From: an uncultured Clostridia bacterium
Lineage (GTDB): Bacteria; Bacillota; Clostridia; Lachnospirales; Anaerotignaceae
Length of the DNA stretch: 64,000 nucleotides
Assembly: GCA_902477755.1 (NCBI GenBank)
Contig: CABSIK010000003.1
Span: forward strand, 246,804 to 310,803
Reading direction: 5' to 3'
The translations under genes were made by a program, and so were the position numbers. This document shows positions 61,511 through 64,000 of the stretch, one piece after another. The notes under the pieces were generated by a model. That model searched no databases and was not told the origin of the DNA. It was given only the letters and a program-made list of their open reading frames with translations. Numbering within the stretch: the first letter of the stretch is position 1; every line of letters starts with the position of its first letter.

Positions 61511-62641
61511 TTATTTCCAAATCTTCTTGTCGAAATCCTCCTGTACCTTCTGCAAATCCATGGGAATATTGATCTTCTGGGGACAATTTACCATACACTT
61601 TCCGCAGGAAACGCAGCTGGTGGGTTTTTCCCTTTCCGCCTTGCCTTCCCAGCCAAAACGGACACTTTCATAACGCTGATATGTATGATACGTATTCCAT
61701 AGCTTAAAGTTCCCGGGAATGTCTACTCCATGAGGACAAGGCATGCAGTAGCGGCATCCTGTGCAGCCATTCTGTACACGGGCTCGCAGTGCTGCTGCTG
61801 TGTTGGCAATGGCGACCTCCTCCCGTATATTCAAAGGATGGAAGGGAGAGAATGTGTTGATGTTGTCCTCCACCTGTTCCATGGTACTCATGCCGCTGAG
61901 GATGACCTTCACATTGGGCAGACTCCCCACATACCGCAGGGCATAAGAAGCAATAGATGCTTTTTCATCCAATGCGTAGAACTTGGCGTTCAAATCTTCA
62001 GAGAAGTTTGCCAGCGCACCGCCGCGGACAGGTTCCATGATCACCAGAGGCACACCCAGTTCTTCTGCAAGACGATAGCCCTTCATGCCAGCCTGTTCTT
62101 CTGTATCCATATAGTTCAGCTGAATCTGACAGAAATCCCATTTCCGATACCGCAGGATTTCCTCAAAGACTTCGTAATCATCATGGAAAGAAAAACCAAT
62201 ATAACGAATTTTTCCTTCTTCACGCAGCTGTTCCAGCACAGGAATGACACCCTGTTCCACCAGCTTTTCCCATCTTTCCCGATTCAATGCATGGAGCAGA
62301 TAAAAATCCACATAATCTGTCCGCAGACGAGAAAGCTGTTCCAAGCATACCCTTCTGGCATCTTCTCCGTCCTTCAGTATCCATACAGGCAGTTTCGTTG
62401 CCAGATAAAAAGAGCTTCTGTCCCGTTTTTCCAGTACTTTGCCCACAAAAGGCTCACTGGCGCCATCATGGTAAAAATAGGCTGTATCCACATAGGTCAC
62501 CCCATGGTCAAGGGCATAGTTCAGCATTTTTTCTGCTTCCGCTTCGTTGATGCTGCCGTCCTCTAAAGTAGGAAAACGCATGCAGCCAAAGCCAAGCATA
62601 GAAGGTTCTGCGCCAATATTCTCCATTTTTCTTTTTTCCAT
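61511..62641 (-). CDS. Aldo/keto reductase with C-terminal 4Fe-4S ferredoxin domain
   Basis: A 376-residue protein. The N-terminal aldo/keto reductase barrel (MLGFGCMRFPTLEDG, catalytic-type YVDTAYFYHDG with Asp and Tyr, then LATKLPVW) is followed by a ferredoxin-like region with CTGCRYCMPCPHGVDIPGNF and CVSCGKCMVNCPQKINIPM. This is the common clostridial fused form. AGGAGG is ten bases before the ATG. It heads a small operon with the DUF1893 and GNAT genes. Confidence 0.92.
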   Translation of the reverse strand: MEKRKMENIGAEPSMLGFGCMRFPTLEDGSINEAEAEKMLNYALDHGVTYVDTAYFYHDGASEPFVGKVLEKRDRSSFYLATKLPVWILKDGEDARRVCLEQLSRLRTDYVDFYLLHALNRERWEKLVEQGVIPVLEQLREEGKIRYIGFSFHDDYEVFEEILRYRKWDFCQIQLNYMDTEEQAGMKGYRLAEELGVPLVIMEPVRGGALANFSEDLNAKFYALDEKASIASYALRYVGSLPNVKVILSGMSTMEQVEDNINTFSPFHPLNIREEVAIANTAAALRARVQNGCTGCRYCMPCPHGVDIPGNFKLWNTYHTYQRYESVRFGWEGKAEREKPTSCVSCGKCMVNCPQKINIPMDLQKVQEDFDKKIWK

Positions 62642-62778
62642 ATCAAAAATTCCTCCTGATGCAATGTCAAAATTCTTTAACAGCATACTATCATATTCCC
62701 ACTGGTTTTGCACACAAATTCCCAGTAAAACCTTCTGGGTTTATCAACAGAAACAAACCGCTCCTCCGGGTTCCACTT

Positions 62779-63699
62779 TTACAGCTGCGCAACTCTATCT
62801 TTCCACTGTTTCTGCAAAATCTCCTGTTCTGCTCGTATACGCTGCAATTCTCCCAGAATCACCCGTTCTTTTTCTTCCAGCGCACCATTGAAATTGTGCA
62901 GACGAGCCAGAGCCATTTCGATTTCATCCTGCACAGACCAATCAACAAAAATATTATCCAGAAAAATATCCCATCCTTTGTATCTTCTGGCTTCCTGCAA
63001 ATGCTCCTGGGCTGCGGAAAGCTGCTTGTCCTCCACATCTTTTGCACGTTTCACAGCTTCCTGCAAGCCAGCCATGGCTTCTTTGGCTTTTTGTATGCGA
63101 TCCTGCTTCAAAAAGGAGCTGAGCAGACTGCCGCGCCCTGCATCCCAGCGGCCATAACCTGCCGCATCATCTAAAATGCCCAGCACGTTTCTGACTTCCC
63201 AACGCACATCCGTAATTCGATTTCTTTTTTCCAACAAAGCCCGTTCCTGTTCTTCCAAGCTGTGAATCTGCGCCTGTAACTTTTTCATTCCACTGTCTGT
63301 GCCCGTCGCTTCCAATTCTTCTGCCCGTTGGATGATATAAGCATCATATCGCGCCTGACTGCCGCTTAATTCTCCAATACGTTTATCTAACTGCCGCAGG
63401 GCATCCTCCATCTGGGCAATCTCCTGCTGCACCTTCTGATACTTCGCCTCCGTCTGTTTGGCCTCTGCCTGTTCCTGCGCCAGGGCTTCTCCATATCTTC
63501 CAGTGACTTTTGTAAAGAGGTTACGCATACCTCCTTGTGTCATACGTTCCACATCTTCCTGTTCCTTCTGACGAAGCACCGCCAGTTCCCTTTCATAGCT
63601 GCAAAGGCTTCTGTATTCCACTTCCAGACTGTCCCGTTTCCGGCGCAAAGTCTGTTCTTCTTCCACTTCCGACTGTGATGTTCTCAGCCGTTCCTCCAT
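62779..63699 (-). CDS. Coiled-coil protein of unknown function
   Basis: A 306-residue soluble protein made almost wholly of helices with heptad-like Leu/Gln/Glu/Lys patterns (about 1-60, 75-190 and 260-300), interrupted by a short RGSLLSSFLKQDRIQ and a YKGWDIFLDNIFVDWSV segment. It resembles a phage-shock or septum-type coiled-coil only in composition; I cannot assign a family. The ATG at 63699 has GGGGGTG upstream. Confidence 0.75.
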   Translation of the reverse strand: MEERLRTSQSEVEEEQTLRRKRDSLEVEYRSLCSYERELAVLRQKEQEDVERMTQGGMRNLFTKVTGRYGEALAQEQAEAKQTEAKYQKVQQEIAQMEDALRQLDKRIGELSGSQARYDAYIIQRAEELEATGTDSGMKKLQAQIHSLEEQERALLEKRNRITDVRWEVRNVLGILDDAAGYGRWDAGRGSLLSSFLKQDRIQKAKEAMAGLQEAVKRAKDVEDKQLSAAQEHLQEARRYKGWDIFLDNIFVDWSVQDEIEMALARLHNFNGALEEKERVILGELQRIRAEQEILQKQWKDRVAQL

Positions 63700-63805
63700 A
63701 TCAGACACCCCCTTCTGACAAAAAACATTTTTTCCATCATAACATAAAATCAGACAGAAAAGTGTGACATTCCCACAGAAAATTCTTACGAAATTATAAA
63801 TAAAA

Positions 63806-63833
63806 AAAGAGAGCATCCAAAAGATACTCTCTG
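63806..63833 (-). terminator. Terminator after tRNA-Gly
   Basis: AGAGAGCATCC and a partly mismatched complementary arm ending AGTATCTTT, followed on the minus strand by a run of seven T. Confidence 0.75.
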
Positions 63834-63837
63834 AAAC

Positions 63838-63909
63838 AGCGCGAGACGAGATTCGAACTCGCGACCCTCGCCTTGGCAAGGCGATGCTCTACCACTGAGC
63901 CACTCGCGC
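63838..63909 (-). tRNA. tRNA-Gly, anticodon GCC
   Basis: On the minus strand a full cloverleaf: acceptor GCGCGAG with CTCGCGC, D-arm, anticodon loop TTGCCAA giving anticodon GCC, T-loop TTCGAAT, discriminator T. CCA is not encoded. Confidence 0.97.
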
Positions 63910-63947
63910 ATAAAATATAAAGTTTTCAGAAAGCATGATACATAGAA

Positions 63948-64000
63948 AGCGCGAGACGAGATTCGAACTCGCGACCCTCGCCTTGGCAAGGCGATGCTCT
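63948..64000 (-). tRNA. tRNA-Gly, anticodon GCC (5' part beyond the window)
   Basis: The visible 53 bases are identical to the 3' part of the neighbouring tRNA-Gly, including the anticodon arm and T-arm. The 5' part is outside the window. Tandem tRNA-Gly(GCC) copies are common. Confidence 0.93.

Noticed and set aside
63786..63989. Small frame spanning the tRNA-Gly genes
   Set aside because: It reads through two tRNAs and has no independent support.

Overview
The window looks like chromosome of a low-to-mid GC, anaerobic, spore-forming member of the Clostridia, probably Lachnospirales (Lachnospiraceae or Anaerotignum-like). This rests on Gram-positive style Shine-Dalgarno sites, HrcA/CIRCE heat-shock control, DnaE with fused PHP domain, separate secD and secF, a stand-alone TIGR04086 membrane protein, a DUF5721 protein, a NiCo riboswitch and a collagen-like spore-surface-type protein. 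No plasmid, phage or insertion-sequence genes are recognisable, so this is mostly core chromosome with a few accessory islands.

Layout. 1-6180: operon dnaE-mtrB(TRAP)-pfkA-pyk on the minus strand, with pyk cut by the window edge. 6250-9383: MacA/LolD/MacB-like efflux operon. 9541-13205: a BCCT (betaine/carnitine-type) transporter translationally coupled to one polypeptide that joins an M20 metallo-deacylase to a homocysteine S-methyltransferase. 13571-15250: glnS. 15425-18051: a DUF5721 protein and CIRCE-controlled htpG. 18321-24698: small metabolic genes, including a plus-strand operon (ArsC-like, nitrilase/omega-amidase, GNAT, LOR/SDH-type ornithine-cyclodeaminase-like enzyme), a collagen-like protein, a flavoprotein and a tyrosine phosphatase. 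25045-26761: a lipoprotein and a metal-efflux CDF gene behind a NiCo riboswitch. 27004-33156: hemW and the hrcA-grpE-dnaK-dnaJ heat-shock operon with CIRCE. 33317-37679: an acetyltransferase, an LTA-synthase-like enzyme, DUF1622, a candidate C-rich small RNA and a Crp/Fnr regulator. 37740-41495: NapH-like protein plus ferredoxin, and TrkH/TrkA potassium uptake. 41871-48090: secD/secF, a TIGR04086 protein, a PHP phosphoesterase, a large lipoprotein and an FMN-binding-domain protein. 48224-54053: addB (without addA), a thioesterase, a small protein and ruvAB. 54158-60120: an EamA transporter, threonine dehydratase and tig-clpP-clpX. 60299-64000: DUF503, GNAT, DUF1893, an Fe-S aldo/keto reductase, a coiled-coil protein and two tandem tRNA-Gly genes.

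The most unusual structure not explained by genes is a family of about 163-178 bp intergenic repeats (five recognisable copies plus one decayed copy). Each intact copy carries two stem-loops, and at least three copies sit between the two arms of what looks like a Rho-independent terminator. Other points of interest are the in-frame M20-MmuM fusion next to a BCCT transporter, a TRAP homologue embedded in a glycolysis/replication operon, a NiCo riboswitch whose terminator competes with the aptamer, a C-rich sRNA candidate, a second CIRCE-like inverted repeat over the hrcA promoter, and a TIDLD variant of the phosphofructokinase active-site loop. All assignments come from reading the sequence. 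No database search was run.
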